NCBI GenBank assembly: GCA_017307285.1
Contig: JAFKFI010000080.1
Coordinates: 1-40,021 of the forward strand
Origin: Alphaproteobacteria bacterium
GTDB lineage: Bacteria; Pseudomonadota; Alphaproteobacteria; Acetobacterales; Acetobacteraceae
DNA: 40,021 bases
Direction of reading: 5' to 3'
Shown piece by piece: positions 8,115 to 16,629 of the stretch (position 1 is the first letter of the stretch; each line of letters begins with the position of its first letter). Below the pieces are notes generated by a model. It ran no database searches. It was not told where the DNA came from and saw only the letters and a list, made by a program, of their open reading frames with translations. Made by a program: the position numbers and the translations under genes.

Positions 8115-9323
8115 GTCGAGCAGCCCCGGGAACCCGCTTGCGACCAGCGTGCGGTAGGTTTCGGCCAGGATTTCGGGCCGGCGGCTGTCGCGGACTTGCC
8201 GCAGTGCCGCGATCTGCGCGTCGTAACGCTGCTGGTTCATGTCGGCGAGCACCATCTCGACGGCTTGGCGGAGTCCGCTTTCGTCGTCGCACGCGAAGCC
8301 AATCCCGCCGAACCGATCGAACAGGTGCCGGACCAGCGGCACATTCGTGGCAATGAGGGGCTTCAGCCAGGTGATCGCGTCGATCAGAGCCCCACTGGCG
8401 GAGAGATCGTAGTAGCCGCCGCGGAACGGCAGCAGCACGTAGTGCATCTTGGCGAGACGCGCGACGAACTCGGCGCGCGGCAATTGCTCGTTCGATGGCG
8501 GATCGGCCAGGACGGCAAGCGGCCCGGGATCGGTCCCAGGCGCAGCCCGGCCGATCAGGTGGAATGCGACCCGCTCGCCGTACCGGGCCTTGAGGTCCCG
8601 CGCGAGTGCCAGGAACAGGTCGAACCCCTTAGCCTGCGTGCCCTGGCCGACGAAACCGATGCGGATTGGCGGCTCCATCCGCGCCGTGACCTGCTCAGGA
8701 AGCTCGGCCAGGTTGATCGGCAGCGGCAATACGTCGGTGCGCGCCGCGGCGGCGGGTGCGACCCGCGCCAGCGCGTCCTTGATTGGCTGCTCGAGTACGA
8801 GAAAACGCAGCCGGGCGGCACTCTTCGGGATGGGAGCGGACAACGACAACGCCGAGGCCAAATCGAAACGACGGGTCAGCGGGTTGCGCGGTCGCCATTG
8901 AGTGATCTCGTTGAGGTTGCCATGCAGCCCGACCTGCACCCCGAGCTGCCGCCCCAGCCATCGCCCCAGCAGGGAGGCAGCGAAGATTGTCGTCGGGGTC
9001 GCGGAGATTAGCATCAGCAGGCAAGATTCGTCCGGTGGAAGGTCGTGCAGTGCAGATCGAAGCGTAGCCAATTCCTGGCGGAATCGACGCGCGGAGACGA
9101 TGTGCGTCTTGCCGCGGAACAAGGGCGAGACCTCGATCGGGTAGAAATCGACGTTGGCCAATCCGGTCAGGGCGGCATCGCGACGCAATTCCGCAAGGTG
9201 GGATGCATCGGCAAGCACCCGGACCTTCTGGCCGGGGAAGGCGCGCGCGATGACCTGGATGGTGGCGCTGTTGCCGGGCGCGTGAATCACGCCTGTCCAT
9301 GTCATCTCACATACTAGAATCAC
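8112..9323 (-). CDS. Glycosyltransferase, family 4-like (GT-B)
   Basis: The frame gives 403 residues from a GTG at 9323 (an ATG at 9305, giving [12 protein letters not shown], is an alternative start). The C-terminal half looks like GT-B glycosyltransferases: [21 protein letters not shown], a sugar-nucleotide region around [22 protein letters not shown], then [20 protein letters not shown]. The classic EX7E motif is not obvious, so the family is assigned from overall pattern and no sugar specificity can be given. No membrane segment is seen. The gene start lies only about 30 bases from a decayed IS5-type transposase end, so its original promoter or leader may have been replaced. Downstream, two stem-loops separate it from gmhA; it could add heptose made by that operon, but this is speculation from position. 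Confidence 0.75.
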   Translation of the reverse strand: MILVCEMTWTGVIHAPGNSATIQVIARAFPGQKVRVLADASHLAELRRDAALTGLANVDFYPIEVSPLFRGKTHIVSARRFRQELATLRSALHDLPPDESCLLMLISATPTTIFAASLLGRWLGRQLGVQVGLHGNLNEITQWRPRNPLTRRFDLASALSLSAPIPKSAARLRFLVLEQPIKDALARVAPAAAARTDVLPLPINLAELPEQVTARMEPPIRIGFVGQGTQAKGFDLFLALARDLKARYGERVAFHLIGRAAPGTDPGPLAVLADPPSNEQLPRAEFVARLAKMHYVLLPFRGGYYDLSASGALIDAITWLKPLIATNVPLVRHLFDRFGGIGFACDDESGLRQAVEMVLADMNQQRYDAQIAALRQVRDSRRPEILAETYRTLVASGFPGLLD

Positions 9324-9353
9324 GGGTCGCTGCCCGACGATGGCTTGTTGAAT

Positions 9354-9513
9354 TCATCGCGGCCGAATGGCGGCAATGACGAGAAGGATCGTCGCGGGAA
9401 ACGGAGATCGGTCTTGTCGCTGCGCATGGCGACAAGTTTGCACTCCTTAAGCTTGCAGAATACTTAAGCTTACGGAAGAAGTTCTCACCGAGGTCGCACC
9501 CCCTGTAGAGCAT
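9354..9513 (-). pseudogene. IS5-family transposase remnant, C-terminal end
   Basis: Reading on the minus strand from ATG 9513 gives LYRGCDLGENFFRKLK, resembling the LYRxRHxIENFFxKLK segment near the end of IS5-family transposases. The frame then breaks. Removing 17 bases restores KLKECKLVAMRSDKTDLRF, the expected VAMRxDKTDxSF motif. After one more frame change the ending ATILLVIAAIRPR and a stop at 9354-9356 follow. The upstream catalytic part is missing, replaced by an IS630-type remnant, so this is a dead fragment. Confidence 0.65.
9446..9471. repeat. 9-bp direct repeat flanking an 8-bp filler inside the IS5 remnant
   Basis: CTTAAGCTT occurs at 9446-9454 and again at 9463-9471, with gcagaata between. 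The net 17 extra bases cause the first frameshift in the IS5-type remnant. A 9-bp direct repeat around a few bases is what imprecise loss of an element with 9-bp target duplication can leave. Slipped-strand duplication is an alternative. Confidence 0.5.
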
Positions 9514-9529
9514 GGCAATCGATCTCGAG

Positions 9530-10300
9530 TGGACTGACTCTCAGAGATTGCCGACCTATCGCCATCTTGGACCGGCGCGCATCGGCGCAGAGGGTCGCAG
9601 CAAACCGCGCGAGGGAGGGCTCATCGCTTCGATCGAGACCTCGGGCAGCAGGAGGGCGAAGCCGTCGCCGGTGGCCGGGCGAGCAGTGGCGTAGAGATAG
9701 GTCCAGTCGAACGGCGATCACACAGCCCGCGCGGCGGCTCGCCGCGCGGCCACCACCATAGCCGGTACGGCCCTTCTGTCCGACCCTGGTCTCGTCCATG
9801 AACCACGGTTCCATGCGCTTGTCCGAATGCGCCGCAGCGGCGGCCTCGACGCATGCGAGAGCCTCCATTTTCGAGGCGACTGCACCTACGGATCGGAGGG
9901 CGGATGCCGCGGCCGGGTCTTCTGCCGCAACAAGTCGAGCCGGCGGACGATGCGCGAGACGCTTGCTGGATGGAGCCGATTGGCACGTCCGGTCCCGACG
10001 ATCATCGGGCCGTGCAGGATCATCGCCCGCAGCGACGCCCGCTCGGTATCTGACAGGCACCGCCTGCGTCCCAGCGTCGTCCGATCCCGCAGCCCAGTGA
10101 TGCCTTCCGCATTGTAGCGGATCACGGCGTCCCGCAACCCCGCTGCTCCATACCAGCAAGACTCGCTGCCTCGGCTCGGCTCCCCCTCCAGCGCCGGGAC
10201 GATCGCAGGCAAACGTGCTAATCTGCGGCTGCGCTCGCGCCGCGCCAACCCGCGCAGTTCCGCAGGGCTCGCCAGGTCTGCGCGGATTCGTATCGCTCAT
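9530..10300 (-). pseudogene. IS630-family transposase remnant, multiply frameshifted
   Basis: No single frame covers it. Starting at ATG 10300 (MSDTNPRRPGE), the helix-turn-helix part continues in another frame as GLRDAVIRYNAEGITGLRDR, then LSDTERASLRAMILHGP and LLRQKTRPRHPPSDP. A shift leads to AAAAHSDKRMEPWFMDETRVGQKGR, containing the first catalytic Asp of the DDE domain. A further shift gives FDWTYLYATARPATGDGFALLLPEVSIEAMS, then SLARFAATLCADAR. These are the IS630 transposase blocks in the right order. The last catalytic Glu region is absent, and the sequence runs into an IS5-type remnant near 9515-9560. It cannot encode a working transposase. Confidence 0.8.
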
Positions 10301-10383
10301 CCCGTCCGGTCCTACGGGGTTAGGTCGGGCCAGAACAGAATAACCGATCAGCCGCCCCGAGATTCCCATGAGAGTCACTTCAG

Positions 10384-10870
10384 TTGCGCGCGCTGTTGGC
10401 GAAGGCTACCCGTCTGCGCGTTGTGGGCCTGACGATACTCATGCGCATTAGAGCGGCGCATCAGCGTCCGGATCGGTCAGATTGCGACGGTGGATCATCG
10501 TTGGGTGGCAGTGGCGGGCGGCCGCGCCAGCACCGATTGGATGGTAAGCCGCCTCGCTCGCGTCGAAGGCCGAGCGCCGGCTTCGGCCCGTGCCTCCGCC
10601 TTCAGTCCTGCACAGGCGTCGAGCTCTCGCTTCAGGGCTGGGCGCCGAGCGATCTCGGCGGGTGGAAACCCTCCACATCGGGTGCTTCGGCTTGTGCCGT
10701 CAGCACGGCCCTGTGGCTCGCCCCGCGTGCATGCAACTGCTCCGCGCGCCGTCCTCTGGCCCGCCGCGACCGGCGGCTTACCAACGGTCGAGACAACCGT
10801 TGCTTCCGAGACCGCCTTCCTATTGCGCCGCGTCTGCAATGCCGCTCGTCAGGCCGATGACCCGTTCACA
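10384..10870 (-). pseudogene. IS1182-like transposase remnant, internal fragment in three frames
   Basis: Three minus-strand frames each hold a piece of an IS1182-like transposase in order: an Ala/Arg-rich helical part (LKRELDACAGLKAEARAEA), a proline-rich linker RGRPPPLPPNDDPP, HRRNLTDPDADAPL, and NAHEYRQAHNAQ ending at about 10384. Members of that family have a linker then NLTDPDSRIM...FVQAYNAQAAVD, so the match is by motif order. The part between 10700 and 10870 is only weakly matched. No intact frame remains. The upstream glycosyltransferase stop is at 10889. Confidence 0.5.
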
Positions 10871-10888
10871 TCGGTTCAGGGCCAGGCT

Positions 10889-12115
10889 CTAAACCAAGAC
10901 ACGTGCTGCGTCGGCCGGTGTGGCGGCAGAAGTGCTTGCACCGCCCAACACGCGCCGGAATAGCGCAAGTTGGCCCTCGGTGGTGGCAGCCCAGCCGAAC
11001 CGCTCGGCATAGGCGCGGGTCGCGAGCCTGTCGCGGGGTGCTGCGAACAGGGTCCGCACGCCGGCGGCGATGCCGTCCGGGCTGTTCTCCGGTGCGATCA
11101 CGCCGGCTTCGGGGCCCCGCACGACCTCGGGATTGCCCGGAATCGGGCTGGCGACCACAGGTGTGCCGCACGCCATCGCCTCCAGGAGCACGTTGGCCCA
11201 TCCCTCCCGGCTGGAGGCCAGTACCAACGCATCGGCCGCCGAATAGAAGAGCGGCAGCTCGGCATGAGGGCGGGAGCCGAGCAGGCGCACACGATCGCCC
11301 AGGCCATGCCTGTCGATTAGCCCCTGCAGCCGGGCTCGCTCGCCCCCTTCGCCCAGGATCAGCAGCTCGTGGTCGGGCAGCAAGCGCATCGCCTCGATTA
11401 CCCGATGATGACCCTTCCGCTCCACCAGCAGGCCCACGGAGATCAGCGTCGGGCGGCTTAGTCCAAGCTCGCTTCGCGCCGCGTTGCGGTCGATCGGGCG
11501 GAATAGTGTGGTGTCGACGCCGTTACGGAGCACCTCGACCTTGGTCGGGTCGGCGCCGAGCCCGACGAGAGCGGTCCTGAGTGCGGCACTCACTGCGATG
11601 AGGCCGTCCGCCTCCTGGATCGCCTGACGCAGCAGCCTCCGCGGAATCGGGTAATTGGGCAGCTGCGTGACGTCAGATCCGCGCGCCGTCACGACCACGG
11701 GCAGGCCAAAGCGCTGCCCAAGCCACACGGCCGCGATCCCGTCGGGGTAAAAATAATGCGCGTCGATCAGGTCGAAGCGTCGCCCTTGCGCAAGCATTCG
11801 GCCCAACGCCCGCGCGCTGGCCTGATACAGCAGCCAGGGCGCCAGGGACATGCCGACCTTGGGAATGACTGGAAAGCGCGGATGATGCACAATGAGACCC
11901 GCGCGTGCCTCCGACCGTGGCACTTTGGCATGGCGCCCCCATTCGCCAAAGCAAGGGTTGGCGCTCGGGAAGAACGGCACGGGGGCAAGCACGACGCTTT
12001 CGGCCTGCCCGCTGCGCAGCAAGTCGCGGAGCCGATTCTCGACGAAGATGCCGTGATTCGGCCGCTCGGCATTGGGAAACAGCGTCGTGTAAGTCAGCAG
12101 TTGCAGCGGCGCCAT
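10889..12115 (-). CDS. Glycosyltransferase family 4
   Basis: The 408-residue GT-B protein opens with LLTYTTLFPNAERPNHGIFVENRL, a form common in exosortase- and polysaccharide-linked GT4 enzymes. The acceptor-side half contains DLIDAHYFYPDGIAAVWL and VVVTARGSDVTQLP. The donor-side half has VEVLRNGVDTTLFRP, LISVGLLVERKGHHRVIEAM, and the EX7E-type SSREGWANVLLEAMACGTPVVAS. It would transfer a sugar from a nucleotide donor to a lipid-linked intermediate at the cytoplasmic face; the sugar is not predictable. Its ATG lies one base after the stop of the small membrane-protein gene at 12117-12299, so it is translationally coupled to the O-ligase operon. Downstream lies transposon debris, so the operon may once have continued. 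Confidence 0.88.
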   Translation of the reverse strand: MAPLQLLTYTTLFPNAERPNHGIFVENRLRDLLRSGQAESVVLAPVPFFPSANPCFGEWGRHAKVPRSEARAGLIVHHPRFPVIPKVGMSLAPWLLYQASARALGRMLAQGRRFDLIDAHYFYPDGIAAVWLGQRFGLPVVVTARGSDVTQLPNYPIPRRLLRQAIQEADGLIAVSAALRTALVGLGADPTKVEVLRNGVDTTLFRPIDRNAARSELGLSRPTLISVGLLVERKGHHRVIEAMRLLPDHELLILGEGGERARLQGLIDRHGLGDRVRLLGSRPHAELPLFYSAADALVLASSREGWANVLLEAMACGTPVVASPIPGNPEVVRGPEAGVIAPENSPDGIAAGVRTLFAAPRDRLATRAYAERFGWAATTEGQLALFRRVLGGASTSAATPADAARVLV

Positions 12116-12116
12116 G

Positions 12117-12299
12117 TCAGCTGCGCCTGCGCCCCGGCGCGCCGCGCTGCCATCGACGCGGCTCGGGTTCCGACGGGCGCTCCATCCAGCGAGCGTCGAA
12201 CGGCCAGAATCGCTTGGTCGGCTTGCTGAAATCCCGCAGCGACCAGAGCACGACCCAAAAGAAGCCGCCGCAACCCATCAGGAACCAGACGCTATCCAT
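12117..12299 (-). CDS. Small single-span membrane protein, 60 residues, unknown function
   Basis: An ATG at 12299 overlaps the last 8 bases of the O-ligase gene, and the TGA at 12117-12119 is one base before the glycosyltransferase ATG. The protein starts MDSVWFLMGCGGFFWVVLWS, one clear hydrophobic span (residues 4-20), followed by a basic, Trp- and Arg-rich tail of about 40 residues. The tight overlap on both sides argues that it is a real gene. I do not recognise its family. Position suggests a small partner of the O-ligase or of the glycan assembly machinery; this is inference. Confidence 0.7.
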   Translation of the reverse strand: MDSVWFLMGCGGFFWVVLWSLRDFSKPTKRFWPFDARWMERPSEPEPRRWQRGAPGRRRS

Positions 12300-13758
12300 C
12301 GAGGCCGGTCCTTGTGGTGGGTCGGCTGGGCGCCGCAAGCCGACCGGGCGCTTCCCGAACTGCAACTGGCCCGCCGCGGACACCCCCTCCTTGCGGCCGC
12401 GCACCGGAAATCTGCCCGGCCATAATCGGTCTGCCAGCCAGGGCGAGCCCTGGCTGCGGCATCCCGGGCAGGGGCCTCGGTCGCCAGCCAAGGTCACCCG
12501 GCAGGGCTTGCCGGGTCTTCCGGACCTCCTCTCGGACGAGCATCCTCGTCGCAGCGATCACGACCAGGAACGTAAAGTAAAAATCCCAATAGCTCAGGGA
12601 TAGGAACGTTCCTGCTGTCATGTATGCAACGATCGAAACTTGCGCCATCCGCGCTAGGTCTCGACACCACTGCAGCTCAGGTATTCGCTTGCTTTCACGC
12701 TGAATGGCGAAGGTGTTCAGGATCGCGACGCCCGAAATCGCGAGCCACACGAAGAACGTTGGGAAGCCGTTCTCTCCCAGCGTCTCGAACCAGATGCTGT
12801 GCACAGCGCGCGGCACGGTTCCCGGAGCATAATCATCGATGACGGACTGGGTGTATGTGCTCAAGAAGCCGCCACCGACCAGCGGCCGGTGAACAGCTAT
12901 GTTCCACGCCGCGTGCCAGATGGCCAATCGTGACTGCCCGGAATCCGTCGCCTGGGCGTCCTGCAACGTCCACATCCGGTCCTGCCATTCCTGCGGCATG
13001 ACGCTCACCGCAGCGACCACGGCCACGACAATGACGGTCCCGGTGACGATCTTGTTGGAACTGCGCAGCCAGAGCACGAACGAGACTGCGGTGAGTCCGA
13101 TCAAGGCGCCTCGCGAATAGCTGCCGATAACGCCGAACAGCGTCAGGATCATGCCGGCCAGCAATCCGGTCCGAACGATCCGATGCGCGGATTGCATCCG
13201 CAGATAATTGATGATCGGAAGAGTCACCAATAGGCCGGCGGCAAGGTGGTTGTTGTCCGCGATCATGCTGGATGGGGGGCCCAGGACCCGCCCGCCGCCG
13301 CCGGTGAGCAAGGTGAATCCGCCACCTTTCACGCCGTAGTAGCCGAGCGAAATCACCATCACCCACAGGAGTGCGTGAATCCGGTATCGGTCGGTGAGCA
13401 ATGCCGCCGTGACCAGCAGGAAGAAGAAGACCTTGGAGACCGCCTCCCATTTCGTCATCACCAGATCGAACGGCGCCAGGGCCACCATGGAGGTGAGCGT
13501 GATACCGATCAAAAACATCAGGACGAGGAGAGTTGTGGCGTTGATCGGCAGCCGCTTCGGCTCGCGCGCCACGACGCAGCCGATCAAGGTGAGGATGACC
13601 GTCACGTACACCCAGGGCAGGCCAGTGGTAAATCCCCAGGTAAACCGGTGCAGGTTCGAGAACGAGATGAAAGAGAAGATCAGCACGCCCACGAAAGGCC
13701 GCGCGACCACGATGGGCAGCAGCGCCAGCATCTCGCAAAGGAATAGTATGGAGCGCAT
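12292..13758 (-). CDS. Wzy/WaaL-type O-glycosylation ligase, exosortase A system-associated
   Basis: The 488-residue polytopic membrane protein has about ten hydrophobic spans. It carries the family pattern FSFISFSNLHRFTWGF near residue 30, KGGGFTLLTGGGGRVLGPP near 145, the segment IADNNHLAAGLL, and the periplasmic loop SRLAIWHAAWNIAVHRPLVGGGF with HSIWFETLGENGFPTFFVW. This fits the exosortase-A-linked O-antigen-ligase-like family (TIGR03097 by memory). It would polymerise or transfer lipid-linked glycan on the periplasmic side. From about residue 425 the tail is rich in Pro, Gly and Arg and looks disordered, an unusual extension. Its stop overlaps the next small gene. A 10-bp inverted repeat lies in the leader, between it and prsT. 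Confidence 0.88.
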   Translation of the reverse strand: MRSILFLCEMLALLPIVVARPFVGVLIFSFISFSNLHRFTWGFTTGLPWVYVTVILTLIGCVVAREPKRLPINATTLLVLMFLIGITLTSMVALAPFDLVMTKWEAVSKVFFFLLVTAALLTDRYRIHALLWVMVISLGYYGVKGGGFTLLTGGGGRVLGPPSSMIADNNHLAAGLLVTLPIINYLRMQSAHRIVRTGLLAGMILTLFGVIGSYSRGALIGLTAVSFVLWLRSSNKIVTGTVIVVAVVAAVSVMPQEWQDRMWTLQDAQATDSGQSRLAIWHAAWNIAVHRPLVGGGFLSTYTQSVIDDYAPGTVPRAVHSIWFETLGENGFPTFFVWLAISGVAILNTFAIQRESKRIPELQWCRDLARMAQVSIVAYMTAGTFLSLSYWDFYFTFLVVIAATRMLVREEVRKTRQALPGDLGWRPRPLPGMPQPGLALAGRPIMAGQISGARPQGGGVRGGPVAVREAPGRLAAPSRPTTRTGLDG

Positions 13759-13798
13759 CCGCCGCCTTCCTCGAATTCCAGATCAGACCGCTGGCGGC

Positions 13799-13844
13799 GC
13801 GGGACACGTGTTGGGATAGGTTGTCATAGACGCTCGTGTCCCGC
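13799..13844. promoter_or_regulatory. 10-bp inverted repeat between prsT and the O-ligase gene
   Basis: GCGGGACACG at 13799-13808 is matched by CGTGTCCCGC at 13835-13844, with 26 bases between. It fills most of the 99-base gap after prsT. It could be an operator for a dimeric regulator or an mRNA stem-loop affecting the O-ligase gene. No T tract follows, so a simple terminator is less likely. Confidence 0.4.
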
Positions 13845-13857
13845 CCGTCGCCCTCTT

Positions 13858-16620
13858 TCAGCTTTTCGAGAGCTCGTCCAGCAGCTTCTGCGCGTTCGGC
13901 TTCTCGTCGAACTTCGCGTTCGCTTCGACAATGCCGGTCAACAGCTTGCGTGCCTCATCGCGTTGGCCGGTGTCGTTGAGCGCGGCGGCGAGGTGGTACC
14001 GGATATCGAGATTCCCGGGCAACTGCGAGCTCGCTTGGCGAAGCAGCGGCAGCGCGGTCGCCGCGTCTCCCTGCTTGACCAGCACCCAGCCGAGCGTGTC
14101 CGCCGTCTGGCCGCTCGGATAGAGCACATAGGCTTCCTGCGCGATATCTCGCGCCCGCTTGTCGCCTCGCTGCTGATAGATCCAGGCAAGATTGTTGAGC
14201 GAGATCGGATCGCGCGGCTTCTTGTTCAGTATGGTCTTGAGATGCGCCTCCGCGTCATCGTAGCGGCCCTGCTTGATCTCGAGCCCCGCCAATGCCTCCA
14301 TGATGCCGAGGTCGTCAGGATGCTTCACCAGCCAGTCTGTCAATGTCTGGCGAGCCTGGTCCGGATGGTTGCCTGCGAGCTGCGCACCGGTTAGTCGCAT
14401 GGCGAGATAGGCCGAAGGTGCCTGCTTCAGCTGCGAGGCAAACTCTTTCGCGGCATCGTCGAACCGGTTGGCGGACATGTACACATCGCCCTTCAGGCCG
14501 CGGGCGCTCGGCGTATCACTGACCTGGCTGCGCAGCCGATCGGCCGTCGCCAACGCCTTATCCAGCCCACCGGCCTTGTTATCGATTGCGATGTAGTCGT
14601 TGAGCAGCTGAAAATTCTCCGGCGAGTTCCGCAGCCCCTCCTGGACGACGTTGCGTGCCGCCTCCAGCTCGTTTGCCTGGACCAAGAGGGCTATGAGCCG
14701 CTGCCTGGTATCGAGCGACTTCGGATCGATCGCGAGGGCCCGCATATAGCTGTCCCGCGCTTCCGCCGTCTGTCCGAGGGCCGCGCGGGCGCGCGCCTGT
14801 GCGCCGAGCAACGCCGGATTGCTGTTCAGCGCGGTCGGATCCTCCGCCAGCAACGCCAGGGCCTTCTTGGCATCCCCCGTTCGGCTGTAAAGGTCAGCCA
14901 GCCCGATCGTCAGACGCAAATCCTTCGGCGCCGCCGCCCTCGCTCGCTCCAGCGCGGCTGCCGCGTCCGCCGTCTTGCCCGTCGATGTCAGCGCCGCCAC
15001 CACCATGCTCAGCGCCGGTTCGCTCGTCGGGTTCTTCGCCAGGATATCGTTGAGGATCTTCAGCGCGTCGTCCGGACGCCCCTGCATTGCGGCAATCCGC
15101 GCCAGGCTCACTTTCGCAGGCGTGAAGTCAGGATCCGTCTCGGCGATCTTGGTGAACTGCGCCTTTGCCCCATCCACATCGAGCCGCGCCAGTTTCAGCA
15201 ATCCCTCGAGGTTTTGCACCACCGGTGTATCGCCCTGCACCTGGCGGATCTTGGTGATCGCCCCGGCGGCGCGGTTCAGGTCGCCGGTCGCCATCTCGGC
15301 GAAGAACAGGGCTGCGCCGATCGAGGGCTGCTTCGGCGCGATCTCCAACGCCTTCTCGAGATCGCCGACAGCCGCGTTCGGATCGCCCATCGCCAGCCGG
15401 CTCGCCGCCAGGCGACCGCGCATCTGCGGATCATCGGGCGCCAGGGCGGCAGCCTTCTCGAAGGCGCGCATCGCCTCCTCCTGATGTCCGGAGGCCGCAT
15501 ACGCTCGCCCGAGCAAGTCGAATGTGGCGGCATCCGCGACCCCGGCGGCGGCAGGCTTGGCCAGCACCTCGATCACCTTGTCCGGTCGCTGTCGTTGCAT
15601 CTCGATGCCGGCCAGTAGCTTGAGGCCGGCGAGATCGTCGGGCACGCGTGCGACATAACGTTGCGCCGCCGCCTCCGCCTGCTCCCAGTCGCCAAGCTGC
15701 GCCTTGACGAATGCCTGCAAGAAGTATCCACGGGGCAGGTTCGGCAGCACGCTGGCAATCTTCTGCAACGTCGCATCCGCCGCCTTGAAGTCCTTGTGGC
15801 GTGATTCGAGCAACGCCTGCAGGAGAAGCGCCCTCGGATTGTTCGGCAAAGCGGCGAACACGGCGGCGAGATCCTCTTTCGCCTTGTCCTCCTTGCCCAT
15901 CGCGACCAGCACCGTGGCCCGCTCCAGCCGACCGTCCGGGAAGCCCGGCGCCACGGCGACCAGCTCGTCAGCCGCGGCAAGCGCCCCTGCGAGATCTCCC
16001 TTCCGGTGCAGCAGCTGCGCCTTCTCGAGCAGCGCCTCCTGGTTCTTCGGCTGCAGGGACAACGCCCGTTCCATCTTGGCCTGAGCAGTGTCCAGATCGC
16101 CCTTGGCGATCGCCAGCCGGAACTGAGCGGCGAGCGGCTCCAGCGCTGTCGGCGCGAGACGCTCTGCCTCGGCAAAGGAATTGGCGGCCCCAGCCAGATC
16201 GCGCAGCGCCGCCTGCGCGTAACCGCGCGCCACCAGGACCTGAGCGTCCAGCGCGGCGTCTTTGTGGTCTACGGTGAAATCGCGGAGCAGATCTTGGTAT
16301 TTGCTTTGCGCCATGTAGGCCTGCGCAAGGACCGGCACGACTTTGTGCTTGTCGTAGCCGCGATCACGGGCGGCGTTCGCCTCCTTTTCCGCAGCGACAG
16401 GATCGCCGAGCTGGAGATTGACTCGCGCCAGCTGGAAATGCGCCTCCGCATTCTGCGGATCCTCCCTCACGGCGTTGCGCAGCTGGATCTGGGCGGCCTT
16501 GAGATCGCCCTTCTGCAGCGACTGGCGCGCGTCGTTGAGGTAGTCGCGCGCATCCGCCAAGCTGGGCCAAAGCAATGCCCACCCAGCGACGAGCGCCCAG
16601 CCCACATATCGGTTCCGCAT
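13858..16620 (-). CDS. prsT: PrsT-type TPR-repeat protein of the XrtA/PEP-CTERM system
   Basis: The 920-residue protein is made almost wholly of tetratricopeptide repeats (about 20 helix pairs, for example AEAHFQLARVNLQLGDPVAAEKEA, and PISLNNLAWIYQQRGDKRA near residue 810). It matches the PEP-CTERM TPR protein family (TIGR02917 by memory) in length and in lying beside prsR and prsK. The N-terminus is a signal peptide (VGWALVAGWALLWPSLADA), but it has no lipobox Cys, whereas the family is usually described as lipoproteins; it may be soluble periplasmic here. A scaffolding role in polysaccharide assembly or export is inferred. It is the third gene of prsK-prsR-prsT, 9 bases after prsR. Confidence 0.88.
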   Translation of the reverse strand: MRNRYVGWALVAGWALLWPSLADARDYLNDARQSLQKGDLKAAQIQLRNAVREDPQNAEAHFQLARVNLQLGDPVAAEKEANAARDRGYDKHKVVPVLAQAYMAQSKYQDLLRDFTVDHKDAALDAQVLVARGYAQAALRDLAGAANSFAEAERLAPTALEPLAAQFRLAIAKGDLDTAQAKMERALSLQPKNQEALLEKAQLLHRKGDLAGALAAADELVAVAPGFPDGRLERATVLVAMGKEDKAKEDLAAVFAALPNNPRALLLQALLESRHKDFKAADATLQKIASVLPNLPRGYFLQAFVKAQLGDWEQAEAAAQRYVARVPDDLAGLKLLAGIEMQRQRPDKVIEVLAKPAAAGVADAATFDLLGRAYAASGHQEEAMRAFEKAAALAPDDPQMRGRLAASRLAMGDPNAAVGDLEKALEIAPKQPSIGAALFFAEMATGDLNRAAGAITKIRQVQGDTPVVQNLEGLLKLARLDVDGAKAQFTKIAETDPDFTPAKVSLARIAAMQGRPDDALKILNDILAKNPTSEPALSMVVAALTSTGKTADAAAALERARAAAPKDLRLTIGLADLYSRTGDAKKALALLAEDPTALNSNPALLGAQARARAALGQTAEARDSYMRALAIDPKSLDTRQRLIALLVQANELEAARNVVQEGLRNSPENFQLLNDYIAIDNKAGGLDKALATADRLRSQVSDTPSARGLKGDVYMSANRFDDAAKEFASQLKQAPSAYLAMRLTGAQLAGNHPDQARQTLTDWLVKHPDDLGIMEALAGLEIKQGRYDDAEAHLKTILNKKPRDPISLNNLAWIYQQRGDKRARDIAQEAYVLYPSGQTADTLGWVLVKQGDAATALPLLRQASSQLPGNLDIRYHLAAALNDTGQRDEARKLLTGIVEANAKFDEKPNAQKLLDELSKS

Positions 16621-16629
16621 GGTTGTGGC

